Source of the DNA: an uncultured Chryseolinea sp.
Lineage (GTDB): Bacteria > Bacteroidota > Bacteroidia > Cytophagales > Cyclobacteriaceae
DNA length: 5,876 nt
NCBI GenBank assembly: GCA_946478915.1
Contig: CAMLER010000347.1
Coordinates: 1-5,876 of the forward strand
Direction: 5' to 3'
Shown: positions 1-5,388 of the stretch, in pieces
Layout: every line of letters starts with the position of its first letter
Numbering within the stretch: position 1 is the first letter of the stretch
Program-made: the position numbers and the translations under genes
The notes under the pieces: generated by a model
Databases searched by the model: none
What the model was told of the DNA's origin: nothing
The model's input: the letters and a program-made list of their open reading frames with translations, nothing else

Positions 1-246
1 CTTTTTGGAACTTTTTCTTTTGGGTGAGCAAAAGAAAAAGTGGATAGGTACAGAAAACTTATCAAGCCATGATAACAGAATTAAGTGCATGCAAAATTTA
101 GATAGCGATCGTTTTTTCTTGGACTTACTTTATCTAAGGAATCAAAAAAGTTTCTCTTTTAGAGTTAGTTCAGCGTTTTGATTTTCATTTTCACTTTTTC
201 AGCTAACCTTAAGTAATAATCCTACTTGTCATGTTTGCGATTTTTG
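1..246. other. A/T-rich stretch without a confident gene
   Basis: This stretch is low in GC, and no start-to-stop reading frame here looks like a gene. One plus-strand frame is open from the left edge (position 2) to a TGA at 179-181, 59 codons. It could be the tail of an upstream gene, but its composition is mostly F, L, K and S from A/T-rich DNA, it runs straight through the hairpin at 10-41, and it has no recognisable motif. I treat it as probably chance. The only clear structure is that hairpin. Confidence 0.5.
10..41. repeat. Perfect 13-bp inverted repeat with 6-nt loop
   Basis: ACTTTTTCTTTTG (10-22) is exactly complementary to CAAAAGAAAAAGT (29-41), separated by GGTGAG. The stem is A/T-rich and has no T-run on its 3' side on either strand, apart from the T-rich arm itself, so it is not a textbook intrinsic terminator. 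It could act as a weak bidirectional terminator for genes left of the window, or be a copy of a dispersed intergenic repeat. The symmetry is seen directly; the role is a guess. Confidence 0.6.
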
Positions 247-316
247 AAGGAGGGGATAGGGAATAAGGCGCGCACTTTGCGACCCATTCTTATTCCTTAT
301 TCCCTATTCCTTTTTT
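247..316 (+). terminator. Terminator-like long hairpin followed by T-run
   Basis: The arm GGGATAGGGAATAAGG (253-268) pairs with CCTTATTCCCTATTCC (295-310), 16 bp with one G-T pair. The stem can extend outward into the T-run at 311-316 through further A-T and G-T pairs. The 26-nt loop contains a small nested stem, CGCA/TGCG (271-274 and 278-281). A stable stem followed by six Ts on the plus strand fits a rho-independent terminator for a plus-strand transcript entering from the left. It would also insulate the marR promoter downstream. The loop is longer than usual, so a repeat-derived structure is the main alternative. Confidence 0.55.
291..311 (+). repeat. Three tandem heptads TATTCCY
   Basis: TATTCCT (291-297), TATTCCC (298-304) and TATTCCT (305-311) follow each other without gaps and form the 3' arm of the hairpin at 247-316. 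The opposite arm (253-268) carries the complementary pattern. Such heptads could expand or contract by slippage. With only three copies this is a minor repeat. Confidence 0.6.
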
Positions 317-346
317 CTAACTTGACAAAATAGGGATAATTGATAT

Positions 347-390
347 TCCACACGTCTGATAGCAATGCATCACGCATGCAGGCGTGTGGA
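347..390. repeat. 12-bp-stem inverted repeat upstream of the marR promoter
   Basis: TCCACACGTCTG (347-358) is complementary to CAGGCGTGTGGA (379-390), with 11 Watson-Crick pairs and one G-T. The 20-nt loop carries a further small dyad, ATGC (365-368) with GCAT (374-377). The element ends about 10 bp before the proposed -33 box at 400-402, so it could be a binding site for a transcription factor, or an RNA structure if transcription starts farther upstream. It is richer in GC than its surroundings. The function is unknown. Confidence 0.5.
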
Positions 391-399
391 TGGGAACGA

Positions 400-428
400 T
401 TGAGCTCTCGCGCATTTTATTATTTTTG
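400..428 (+). promoter_or_regulatory. Bacteroidota-type promoter of the marR-like gene
   Basis: TATTTTTG (421-428) matches the Bacteroidota -7 consensus TAnnTTTG exactly. TTG at 400-402 lies 18 bp upstream, an acceptable spacing for the -33 element. Transcription would start near 434-436, giving a leader of roughly a dozen bases before the ATG at 447. The match to consensus is seen directly; promoter activity is inferred. Confidence 0.55.
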
Positions 429-445
429 TTGTCATACTAACTATC
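428..445 (+). promoter_or_regulatory. Candidate MarR operator (half-site) at the marR start
   Basis: GTTGTCATACTAACTATC repeats the sequence at 908-925, GTTGTTATACTAATTATT, in the next intergenic gap. Fifteen of 18 positions agree and all three differences are C/T. Here only the left half of the palindrome (TACTAA) is preserved; the right half is not. The site begins on the last base of the -7 box and spans the predicted transcription start, a position suited to autorepression. Confidence 0.4.
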
Positions 446-446
446 G

Positions 447-878
447 ATGGACGAAGAACCGTACAGCATGTACTCTTTTTTGCTGGATCGCACGGCAAGA
501 AGGGTTAAGCAATATGCTCAAAGAAGATTCAAGGAGCTTGGCTTCAATGTCACAGTTGATCAATGGCTGATTTTGAGACACTTGTATGACAACGATGACC
601 TTAATCAGAAGGAGCTCGCTGAATTGGTTTTTAAAGACACCCCCACACTTACCCGGATAATTGATTTGTTGTGCGAAAAGGGTCTTACCAAGCGTAAACT
701 TCATCCGGATGACCGCAGGTCATTTAATATATGCCTGACAGCGCAGGGTCGCGCACGAGTCGAACAAATGAAGCCAAAAGTAAAGGAAGTAAGGTTGAAG
801 GCATGGGAGGGTTTGACCGAGCGCGATTTTTCCCAGTTTAAGCGCATTTTGAATGCTATTTACGTCAACTTAAAATAA
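447..878 (+). CDS. MarR-family winged helix-turn-helix transcriptional regulator
   Basis: This 143-residue protein has the usual length and layout of MarR regulators, which act as dimers on palindromic operators and commonly respond to phenolic ligands or oxidants. An N-terminal dimerisation helix (about residues 8-30) is followed by the wHTH domain. The segment from NQKELAELV (53-61) to TLTRIIDLLCEKGL (67-80) is the helix-turn-helix, with 67-80 containing the recognition helix. DDRRS (88-92) is the characteristic wing motif, followed by LTAQGR (97-102). Long C-terminal helices complete the dimer interface. The ATG at 447 fits a short leader from the proposed promoter; an in-frame ATG at 468 is the alternative. 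Two cysteines (76 and 96) flank the wing, but there is no N-terminal OhrR-type cysteine, so peroxide sensing is not indicated. It lies directly upstream of a ferredoxin reductase/ferredoxin pair, its likely target. The ligand cannot be read from the sequence. Confidence 0.93.
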   Translation: MDEEPYSMYSFLLDRTARRVKQYAQRRFKELGFNVTVDQWLILRHLYDNDDLNQKELAELVFKDTPTLTRIIDLLCEKGLTKRKLHPDDRRSFNICLTAQGRARVEQMKPKVKEVRLKAWEGLTERDFSQFKRILNAIYVNLK

Positions 879-907
879 CGACGAAACGTAAATTTTTTTT
901 AAAAATA

Positions 908-929
908 GTTGTTATACTAATTATTAGTA
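908..929 (+). promoter_or_regulatory. Palindromic candidate operator upstream of the reductase gene
   Basis: TACTAAT (915-921), a central T, and ATTAGTA (923-929) form a perfect 15-bp palindrome, close to the size of known MarR operators. Together with its left flank it repeats the sequence over the marR start (428-445). It overlaps the place where a -33 element would lie for the weak -7 box at 944-951, so a bound repressor could block RNA polymerase. The palindrome and the repeat are seen directly; binding by the adjacent MarR protein is inferred. Confidence 0.5.
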
Positions 930-943
930 AGTCACGTTTTTCG

Positions 944-951
944 TATTTTTA
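944..951 (+). promoter_or_regulatory. Weak -7 element before the reductase gene
   Basis: TATTTTTA differs from TAnnTTTG only in the last base. It would place the transcription start near 957, about 10 bases before the ATG at 967, similar to the marR leader. I see no clean TTG at the expected -33 position, which falls inside the palindrome at 915-929. A promoter of this strength might depend on an activator, or this may not be the true site. Confidence 0.3.
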
Positions 952-966
952 GGAAAAAGAAAAGAG

Positions 967-1971
967 ATGATAACAACAGACATTTGCGTGATCGGTGCGG
1001 GACCGGTAGGTTTATTCTCAGTTTTTGAAGCCGGGCTGTTAAAAATGCGTTGTCATCTGGTAGACGTGTTACCTCAGATCGGCGGTCAGTTATCGGAGAT
1101 TTATCCGAAGAAGCCTATATACGACATTCCTGGATATCCAGAGATCAAAGCTGAGGAGCTAGTCGAGAAGCTTCAGGAGCAGATCCTTCCGTTTAAGCCC
1201 ACCTTTACCTTGGGAGAGCGCGTTGAAAGACTGGAAAAAACGGAGGAGAATGAATTCCTTATTACGACTTCTGATGGCACTGAAATCAAGGCTAAGGTTA
1301 TAGTAATCGCCGGAGGACTGGGTTGCTTTGAACCGCGGAAGCCGGAGTTGGAGCGCCTCGATCATTTTGAAGGCAAGGGTGTGGTGTATATGGTAAAGGA
1401 TCCAGACAAATTTCGAAATAAGAAACTTGTAATTGCAGGTGGAGGTGATTCCGCGTTGGACTGGTCCATTTATCTTTCAGAGATTGCTGAGAGCGTTACA
1501 CTGGTACATCGAAATGAATCCTTCAGAGGTGCACCTGATTCAACAGAAAAAGTGTTTCACCTTGCAAAAGCCGGCAAGCTGAACCTGATGTTAAACTCAA
1601 ACCTGCATGCACTTAAGGGTAATGGCGTCTTAAACGCAGTTGAGATAATCGACAAGCAGGGGGTGGTTAATAAGCTCGATGCAGATTATATGATTCCGTT
1701 GTTTGGATTAAGTCCGAAGCTCGGACCAATTGCAGACTGGGGATTAAATATTGATAAGAACGCCATTGAAGTTAACACACTGGATTATTCTACAAATGTA
1801 GGCGGAATTTATGCCATAGGAGATATCAATACCTACCCTGGTAAACTGAAGCTAATATTGTGTGGTTTCCATGAGGCAGCTTTGATGGCTCAAAGCGCTT
1901 TTAAACATGTTTACCCCAATCAGAAACTTAGTTTCAAGTATACTACTGTAAATGGCATTAATGCCTTTTAA
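967..1971 (+). CDS. Ferredoxin--NADP+ reductase, thioredoxin-reductase-like type
   Basis: This 334-residue flavoprotein would move electrons between NADPH and ferredoxin in the cytoplasm. GAGPVG (10-15) starts the FAD-binding Rossmann fold, and IGGQLSEIYP (38-47) is typical of this branch. AGGGDSALDW (157-166) is the NAD(P)H-binding nucleotide loop, and VHRNESFRG (180-188) supplies arginines (182, 187) suited to the NADPH 2'-phosphate. AIGDINTYPG (283-292) is the C-terminal FAD motif. The CxxC pair that thioredoxin reductases carry between the two domains is absent: the segment near 137-147 reads YMVKDPDKF. That points to the YumC-like ferredoxin reductases rather than TrxB. Length is normal. 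The ferredoxin gene follows after 5 bp, strongly suggesting that it is the redox partner and that the two are co-translated. The start is the first ATG after an A-rich leader. Confidence 0.93.
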   Translation: MITTDICVIGAGPVGLFSVFEAGLLKMRCHLVDVLPQIGGQLSEIYPKKPIYDIPGYPEIKAEELVEKLQEQILPFKPTFTLGERVERLEKTEENEFLITTSDGTEIKAKVIVIAGGLGCFEPRKPELERLDHFEGKGVVYMVKDPDKFRNKKLVIAGGGDSALDWSIYLSEIAESVTLVHRNESFRGAPDSTEKVFHLAKAGKLNLMLNSNLHALKGNGVLNAVEIIDKQGVVNKLDADYMIPLFGLSPKLGPIADWGLNIDKNAIEVNTLDYSTNVGGIYAIGDINTYPGKLKLILCGFHEAALMAQSAFKHVYPNQKLSFKYTTVNGINAF

Positions 1972-1976
1972 TATTT

Positions 1977-2291
1977 ATGATAGCTTTTGATGTTGTAGAC
2001 GGGAATGGGAATTCTCAAAAAATTGAGGTCCCTGAAGAAATTAATTTGAACTTAATGGAGGTTTTAAAGGCTTCCGAGTATAACATTCTCGCAACATGCG
2101 GCGGTATGGCACTGTGTGCAACCTGCCAGGTGGAGGTGGCCGAGGGAATCGACAAACTCCCGGCGGCCACAGATATAGAAATGGACATGCTCGATCAGCT
2201 TCCAAGGTGCACTTCTCAAAGCAGGTTAGCCTGTCAGATTAAGATAAGCGACAACCTGAACGGAGCGGTCTTTCATTTGCAATCTTCATAA
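1977..2291 (+). CDS. [2Fe-2S] ferredoxin, adrenodoxin/putidaredoxin type
   Basis: This small acidic electron carrier has 104 residues. The cluster ligands are Cys41, Cys47, Cys50 and Cys86. The spacing C-x5-C-x2-C followed by about 35 residues and the fourth cysteine (in LACQI), with the loop CGGMALCATCQVEV, is the signature of vertebrate-type (adrenodoxin-like) ferredoxins rather than plant-type ones. An additional Cys78 lies just before the last ligand region. Ferredoxins of this type serve oxygenases such as cytochromes P450, Fe-S cluster assembly, or general redox delivery; no client enzyme is adjacent, so its partner downstream is unknown. Upstream electron supply is almost certainly the reductase 5 bp before it. 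The ATG at 1977 gives the expected N-terminal strand with only a few residues to spare. Confidence 0.93.
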   Translation: MIAFDVVDGNGNSQKIEVPEEINLNLMEVLKASEYNILATCGGMALCATCQVEVAEGIDKLPAATDIEMDMLDQLPRCTSQSRLACQIKISDNLNGAVFHLQSS

Positions 2292-2301
2292 TCGTTACAA
2301 C

Positions 2302-2511
2302 TTAACTCGTTCTGGTACGTTTACCGGTAGGCCTATACGCACATTCAATCTGGGGAGCCCCATCATCTTCGATAATTTGCTGCGCCCTTCTATCCTTGAC
2401 GCTATCTTCAACTTTTAAGCACTGTATGTTGCCGATAACCCTTTGCCTTTTGGCCGTTTTGCGAAGGGAAATGGAGCCGTTATGATGGTGAAATGAAAAC
2501 TTATCTGTCAC
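2302..2511 (-). CDS. Possible small hypothetical protein (GTG start)
   Basis: This is a 69-codon open frame on the minus strand starting with GTG and containing no internal ATG. It ends 10 bp from the ferredoxin stop (tail to tail) and starts 58 bp from the divergent kinase start, so it fits the gap neatly. Codon use looks reasonable and base composition is richer in GC than the true spacers in this window. The product would be basic at its C-terminus (RPTGKRTRTS) with an acidic centre (IIEDDGAP). I recognise no family, signal peptide or membrane segment. In-frame stops lie shortly upstream of the GTG, so it cannot be extended. It may be a real small gene, the remnant of a longer one, or chance. 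Confidence 0.27.
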   Translation of the reverse strand: MTDKFSFHHHNGSISLRKTAKRQRVIGNIQCLKVEDSVKDRRAQQIIEDDGAPQIECAYRPTGKRTRTS

Positions 2512-2527
2512 AACAGTGTATTTCTAC

Positions 2528-2535
2528 TATCTTTG
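2528..2535 (+). promoter_or_regulatory. -7 promoter element of the sugar-kinase gene
   Basis: TATCTTTG matches the Bacteroidota -7 consensus TAnnTTTG exactly and would start transcription near 2541, about 29 bases before the ATG at 2570. No TTG is found 17-23 bp upstream, so the -33 element is poor. It is the best candidate for the promoter of the sugar-phosphate genes that follow. Confidence 0.42.
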
Positions 2536-2569
2536 GCAGATTTTTTATTTCAGGCAAACCGGTTAATGC

Positions 2570-3298
2570 ATGCAAAGTCCCGCTTTTGGCGAAAAGATTC
2601 TCTCAGTTGATATTGGAGGTTCGCGCATTAAAGCCACGATTCTGGATCTTGAGGGCAATATGTTGATGGATTTCCAGAAGATTGATACCCCCACCTTGCC
2701 CGATCCGGATAATGTGATTCAGGCAATTTTAGTGCTGATTAAGGATTTTCAGGCCTTTCACAGAGTTTCCGTTGGGTTTCCAGGGTATACCAGGGTAGGC
2801 ATTATCCATACAGCACCAAATCTTGGAACCGCGCGGTGGGCCGGTGTGAACCTGTGTGAAATGCTCACCACGGCTCTCAACAAACCTGTACGCGTCTTGA
2901 ATGATGCAGATATGCAAGGACTTGGTGTAATCAGCGGGCAGGGGCTGGAACTGGTATTGACGTTGGGCACTGGTTTCGGAACTGCTTTTTTTCTGGACGG
3001 TAGCCTTCTTCCTCACCTTGAGCTAGCTCATCACCCCTTTTCAAAAGACCGAACTTACGACGATTATATTGGAGAACGGGCATTGACTGAAGTTGGACTT
3101 GAAAAATGGAATAAGCGCTTGAAAAAAATTATACCTGTTCTGCAAACTGTATTTAACTATGATCATTTGTACATAGGAGGAGGAAATTCAAAGAAGATCA
3201 ATTTTGATATCGGGAATTCCGTAACTCTGGTGTCTAACGTTGATGGGATAAGGGGTGGTGCGAAGGTCTGGCAACGTGAAATGTTATACGTTCTATAA
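2570..3298 (+). CDS. ROK-family sugar kinase, polyphosphate glucokinase-like
   Basis: This protein probably phosphorylates glucose to glucose 6-phosphate, using inorganic polyphosphate and possibly ATP. At 242 residues it is close to the polyphosphate glucokinase (PPGK) branch and shorter than typical ROK proteins of about 300. DIGGSRIKATILD (14-26) is the phosphate-1 loop, VGFPG (68-72) precedes the sugar site, and VLNDADMQGLG (109-119) holds the catalytic Asp112. LTLGTGFGTAFF (130-141) is the phosphate-2 loop. LELAH (150-154) supplies the sugar-binding Glu151 and His154, and GGGNSKK (203-209) is the adenosine-site loop. The YDDYIGERAL and W-N-K-R segments (163-183) also resemble PPGK. The CxCGxxGC zinc motif of repressor-type ROK proteins is absent, as in PPGK, and there is no DNA-binding domain. 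The ATG at 2570 is used; the overlapping ATG at 2566 is out of frame. Transketolase follows after 47 bp. Confidence 0.85.
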   Translation: MQSPAFGEKILSVDIGGSRIKATILDLEGNMLMDFQKIDTPTLPDPDNVIQAILVLIKDFQAFHRVSVGFPGYTRVGIIHTAPNLGTARWAGVNLCEMLTTALNKPVRVLNDADMQGLGVISGQGLELVLTLGTGFGTAFFLDGSLLPHLELAHHPFSKDRTYDDYIGERALTEVGLEKWNKRLKKIIPVLQTVFNYDHLYIGGGNSKKINFDIGNSVTLVSNVDGIRGGAKVWQREMLYVL

Positions 3299-3345
3299 AT
3301 AATTTATTTTTCCCTAAAAAAACAAACATCAAACTCAGCTGAGAA
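3299..3345 (+). other. Kinase-transketolase spacer with 10-bp palindrome
   Basis: This 47-bp A/T-rich spacer contains TATTTTTC (3305-3312), one base away from the -7 consensus TAnnTTTG, with no clear -33 partner. It also holds the perfect palindrome CTCAGCTGAG (3334-3343), which ends two bases before the transketolase ATG. Either an internal promoter or simple read-through from the kinase gene is possible. No terminator hairpin is visible, which favours read-through. Confidence 0.3.
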
Positions 3346-5355
3346 ATGCAAAAGAAAGATCAAACCCTGGTTCAGACTTCAATTAACACGGTACGGGTAT
3401 TGGCAGCGGATGCTGTCCAAAAAGCAAATTCGGGCCACCCCGGCATGCCGATGGGTGCGGCACCAATGGCACACGTCCTTTGGAGCGAGGCCATGAACTA
3501 CAATGCTCAAAGCCCAGACTGGCTAAATCGGGATCGTTTTATATTGTCTGCCGGACACGGATGTATGCTGCAATATATCTACCTATACCTGACGGGGTAT
3601 GATATTTCAATGGAGGATCTGAAAAAATTCAGGCAGCTCCATAGCAAAACACCAGGACACCCGGAGTTTGGTTTGTTAAAGGGAATTGAAGTTACAACGG
3701 GACCACTAGGGCAAGGTTTTGCAAACGGAGTAGGCTTTGCGATCGGTCAAAAATTTCTTGCCGCTCGCTATAACAAACCAGGCTTCGATCTTTTCAATTA
3801 TAATATCTATGCGATTTGCAGCGATGGCGATTTGAACGAAGGTGTTAGCGCAGAGGCTGCATCGCTTGCAGGGCACTTGAAGCTTGGCAACATTATTTAT
3901 CTATATGATGATAACCATATCTCGATCGAAGGGGATACGGCGATAGCTTTTACCGAGGACGTGGCAAAACGCTTCGATGCTTATGGGTGGCACGTTCAAA
4001 TCGTAAAAGATGGTAATGATGTAGAAGCGATCTCTGAAGCAATTAAAAAAGCGAAAGCCGAAACTTCAAAACCATCGATCATCAATGTAAGAACACAAAT
4101 TGCATTTGGTAGCCCCAACAAAGTAAACACAGCCGGCGCGCATGGTTCTCCGTTGGGCGATGCGGAAGTTAAGTTGGTAAAAGAAAATCTTGGATTTGAT
4201 CCTGCTCAACATTTCGTGGTGCCAGATGAAGTCCTGGATTTCTATAGAAAGTGCGGTAAGAGAGGAGCTGATCTGGAAAAAAAATGGAACGCACTTTTTG
4301 ATGAGTATCGAAAGGCTCATCCTGAATTAGCAAGAGAATTTGAAGCCCTCAGCAAAGATCAATTGCCTGAAGGGTGGAAGGAGAAACTTCCTTCGTTCAA
4401 ACCCGAAGATGGAAAAATTGCAACACGTCAGGCGTCGGGGAAAGTACTGAACGCCATAGCGGATGCATTGCCAACACTCATTGGTGGCTCTGCGGATCTG
4501 GCACCTTCTACCGAAACGCTTTTAAAGAAATATCAATCATTCTCGCCTGATAACTATAGTGGGCGAAATTTCCATTTTGGTATTCGTGAGCACGCCATGG
4601 GGTCTATTCTCAATGGTATGGCCCTTACGCCGGCGATTATTCCCTATGGGGCGACGTTCCTCATCTTCTCGGAGTATATGCGCCCACCCATACGGTTGGC
4701 TGCTATTATGAAGATTCGTCCCATTTATGTTTACACACACGACAGCATCGGCCTGGGCGAAGACGGGACAACACATCAACCTGTAGAGCAATTGATATCG
4801 TTGCGCTCGATTCCCAATACGCTGGTAATCCGACCGGCTGATGCCAATGAAACTGTTCAGGCATGGAGAGTAGCAATAGAATCCCGTAATGGCCCGGTTG
4901 CCATCGTATTGACCAGACAAGGACTCCCTGTAATTGACCAATCAAAATATGCCCCTGCAACCGGACTGGAGAAAGGTGCTTATATTCTTTCTGATGTCGA
5001 CAACCCTTCACTTATTCTGCTGGCTACCGGCTCCGAGGTTTCCTTGGTACTGGATGCCCAAAGTAAATTGAAAGAAGAGGGTATCGCGGCGCGTGTTGTA
5101 AGTATGCCGTCATGGGAGCTGTTCGAAAAGCAGGACACTTCTTATAAGGAGAAAGTATTGCCACCTGCGATACGTAAAAGACTCGCTGTCGAAGCAGGCT
5201 CAGTGTTGGGATGGCACAAGTATGTGACAGATGAGGGTTCCATCGTTGGAATGACAACCTTTGGAGACTCTGCGCCCGCTGGAGATCTGATGAAGTTGTT
5301 CGGATTCACGGTTGACAATGTGGTCAAGGAAGCGCGCAAGCTTCTTGGAAAATAA
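3346..5355 (+). CDS. Transketolase
   Basis: This is a thiamine-diphosphate enzyme that transfers two-carbon ketol units between sugar phosphates in the non-oxidative pentose phosphate pathway. At 669 residues it is full length. The N-terminal PP domain carries NSGHPGMPMG (28-37, His31), SAGHG (68-72, His71), GPLGQG (119-124) and the Mg/ThDP motif SDGDLNEG (159-166) through DDNHISIEG (188-196), with metal ligands Asp160 and Asn190. His266 lies in the following loop. The Pyr domain has Arg361, the catalytic GIREHAMG with Glu415, YGATFLIF (434-441) and THDSIGLGEDGTTHQP (464-479) with His465, Asp473 and His477. Arg524 in LTRQGLP contacts substrate phosphate. These positions run a constant four or five residues ahead of E. 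coli TktA numbering. The common GDG is SDG here, keeping the metal-binding aspartate. No gaps or frameshifts are seen. The rpiB gene follows after 33 bp and is probably co-transcribed. Confidence 0.98.
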   Translation: MQKKDQTLVQTSINTVRVLAADAVQKANSGHPGMPMGAAPMAHVLWSEAMNYNAQSPDWLNRDRFILSAGHGCMLQYIYLYLTGYDISMEDLKKFRQLHSKTPGHPEFGLLKGIEVTTGPLGQGFANGVGFAIGQKFLAARYNKPGFDLFNYNIYAICSDGDLNEGVSAEAASLAGHLKLGNIIYLYDDNHISIEGDTAIAFTEDVAKRFDAYGWHVQIVKDGNDVEAISEAIKKAKAETSKPSIINVRTQIAFGSPNKVNTAGAHGSPLGDAEVKLVKENLGFDPAQHFVVPDEVLDFYRKCGKRGADLEKKWNALFDEYRKAHPELAREFEALSKDQLPEGWKEKLPSFKPEDGKIATRQASGKVLNAIADALPTLIGGSADLAPSTETLLKKYQSFSPDNYSGRNFHFGIREHAMGSILNGMALTPAIIPYGATFLIFSEYMRPPIRLAAIMKIRPIYVYTHDSIGLGEDGTTHQPVEQLISLRSIPNTLVIRPADANETVQAWRVAIESRNGPVAIVLTRQGLPVIDQSKYAPATGLEKGAYILSDVDNPSLILLATGSEVSLVLDAQSKLKEEGIAARVVSMPSWELFEKQDTSYKEKVLPPAIRKRLAVEAGSVLGWHKYVTDEGSIVGMTTFGDSAPAGDLMKLFGFTVDNVVKEARKLLGK

Positions 5356-5388
5356 GAGAGGATCTTTGTTAACATTAAGTACAAAAAA

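Noticed and set aside
2..181. Plus-strand frame open from the left edge for 59 codons, possible C-terminus of an upstream gene
   Set aside because: Low-complexity F/L/K/S composition from A/T-rich DNA, it runs through the hairpin at 10-41, and no recognisable motif; an open stretch of this length is plausible by chance over six frames.
322..349. Sigma-70-like promoter TTGACA (322-327) with TATTCC (344-349)
   Set aside because: The -10 match is poor, and the promoter grammar elsewhere in the window is of the Bacteroidota TAnnTTTG type; the site at 400-428 is the better marR promoter.
340..570. 76-codon plus-strand frame overlapping the 5' part of the MarR gene
   Set aside because: Overlaps the well-supported MarR frame by more than 120 bases, cysteine-rich with no family resemblance, and its start lies upstream of the proposed promoter.
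889..906. T-run and A-run after marR (AAATTTTTTTTAAAAA) as a terminator
   Set aside because: There is no GC-containing stem before the T-run, only an A/T dyad, so intrinsic termination is not supported.
3334..3343. Perfect 10-bp palindrome CTCAGCTGAG before transketolase as an operator
   Set aside because: About six 10-bp perfect palindromes are expected by chance in a window of this length; no second copy supports it. Noted under the spacer only.
4537..4941. 134-codon antisense open frame within transketolase
   Set aside because: Lies wholly inside a full-length, motif-complete transketolase; the antisense product has no recognisable family and no sign of its own promoter.
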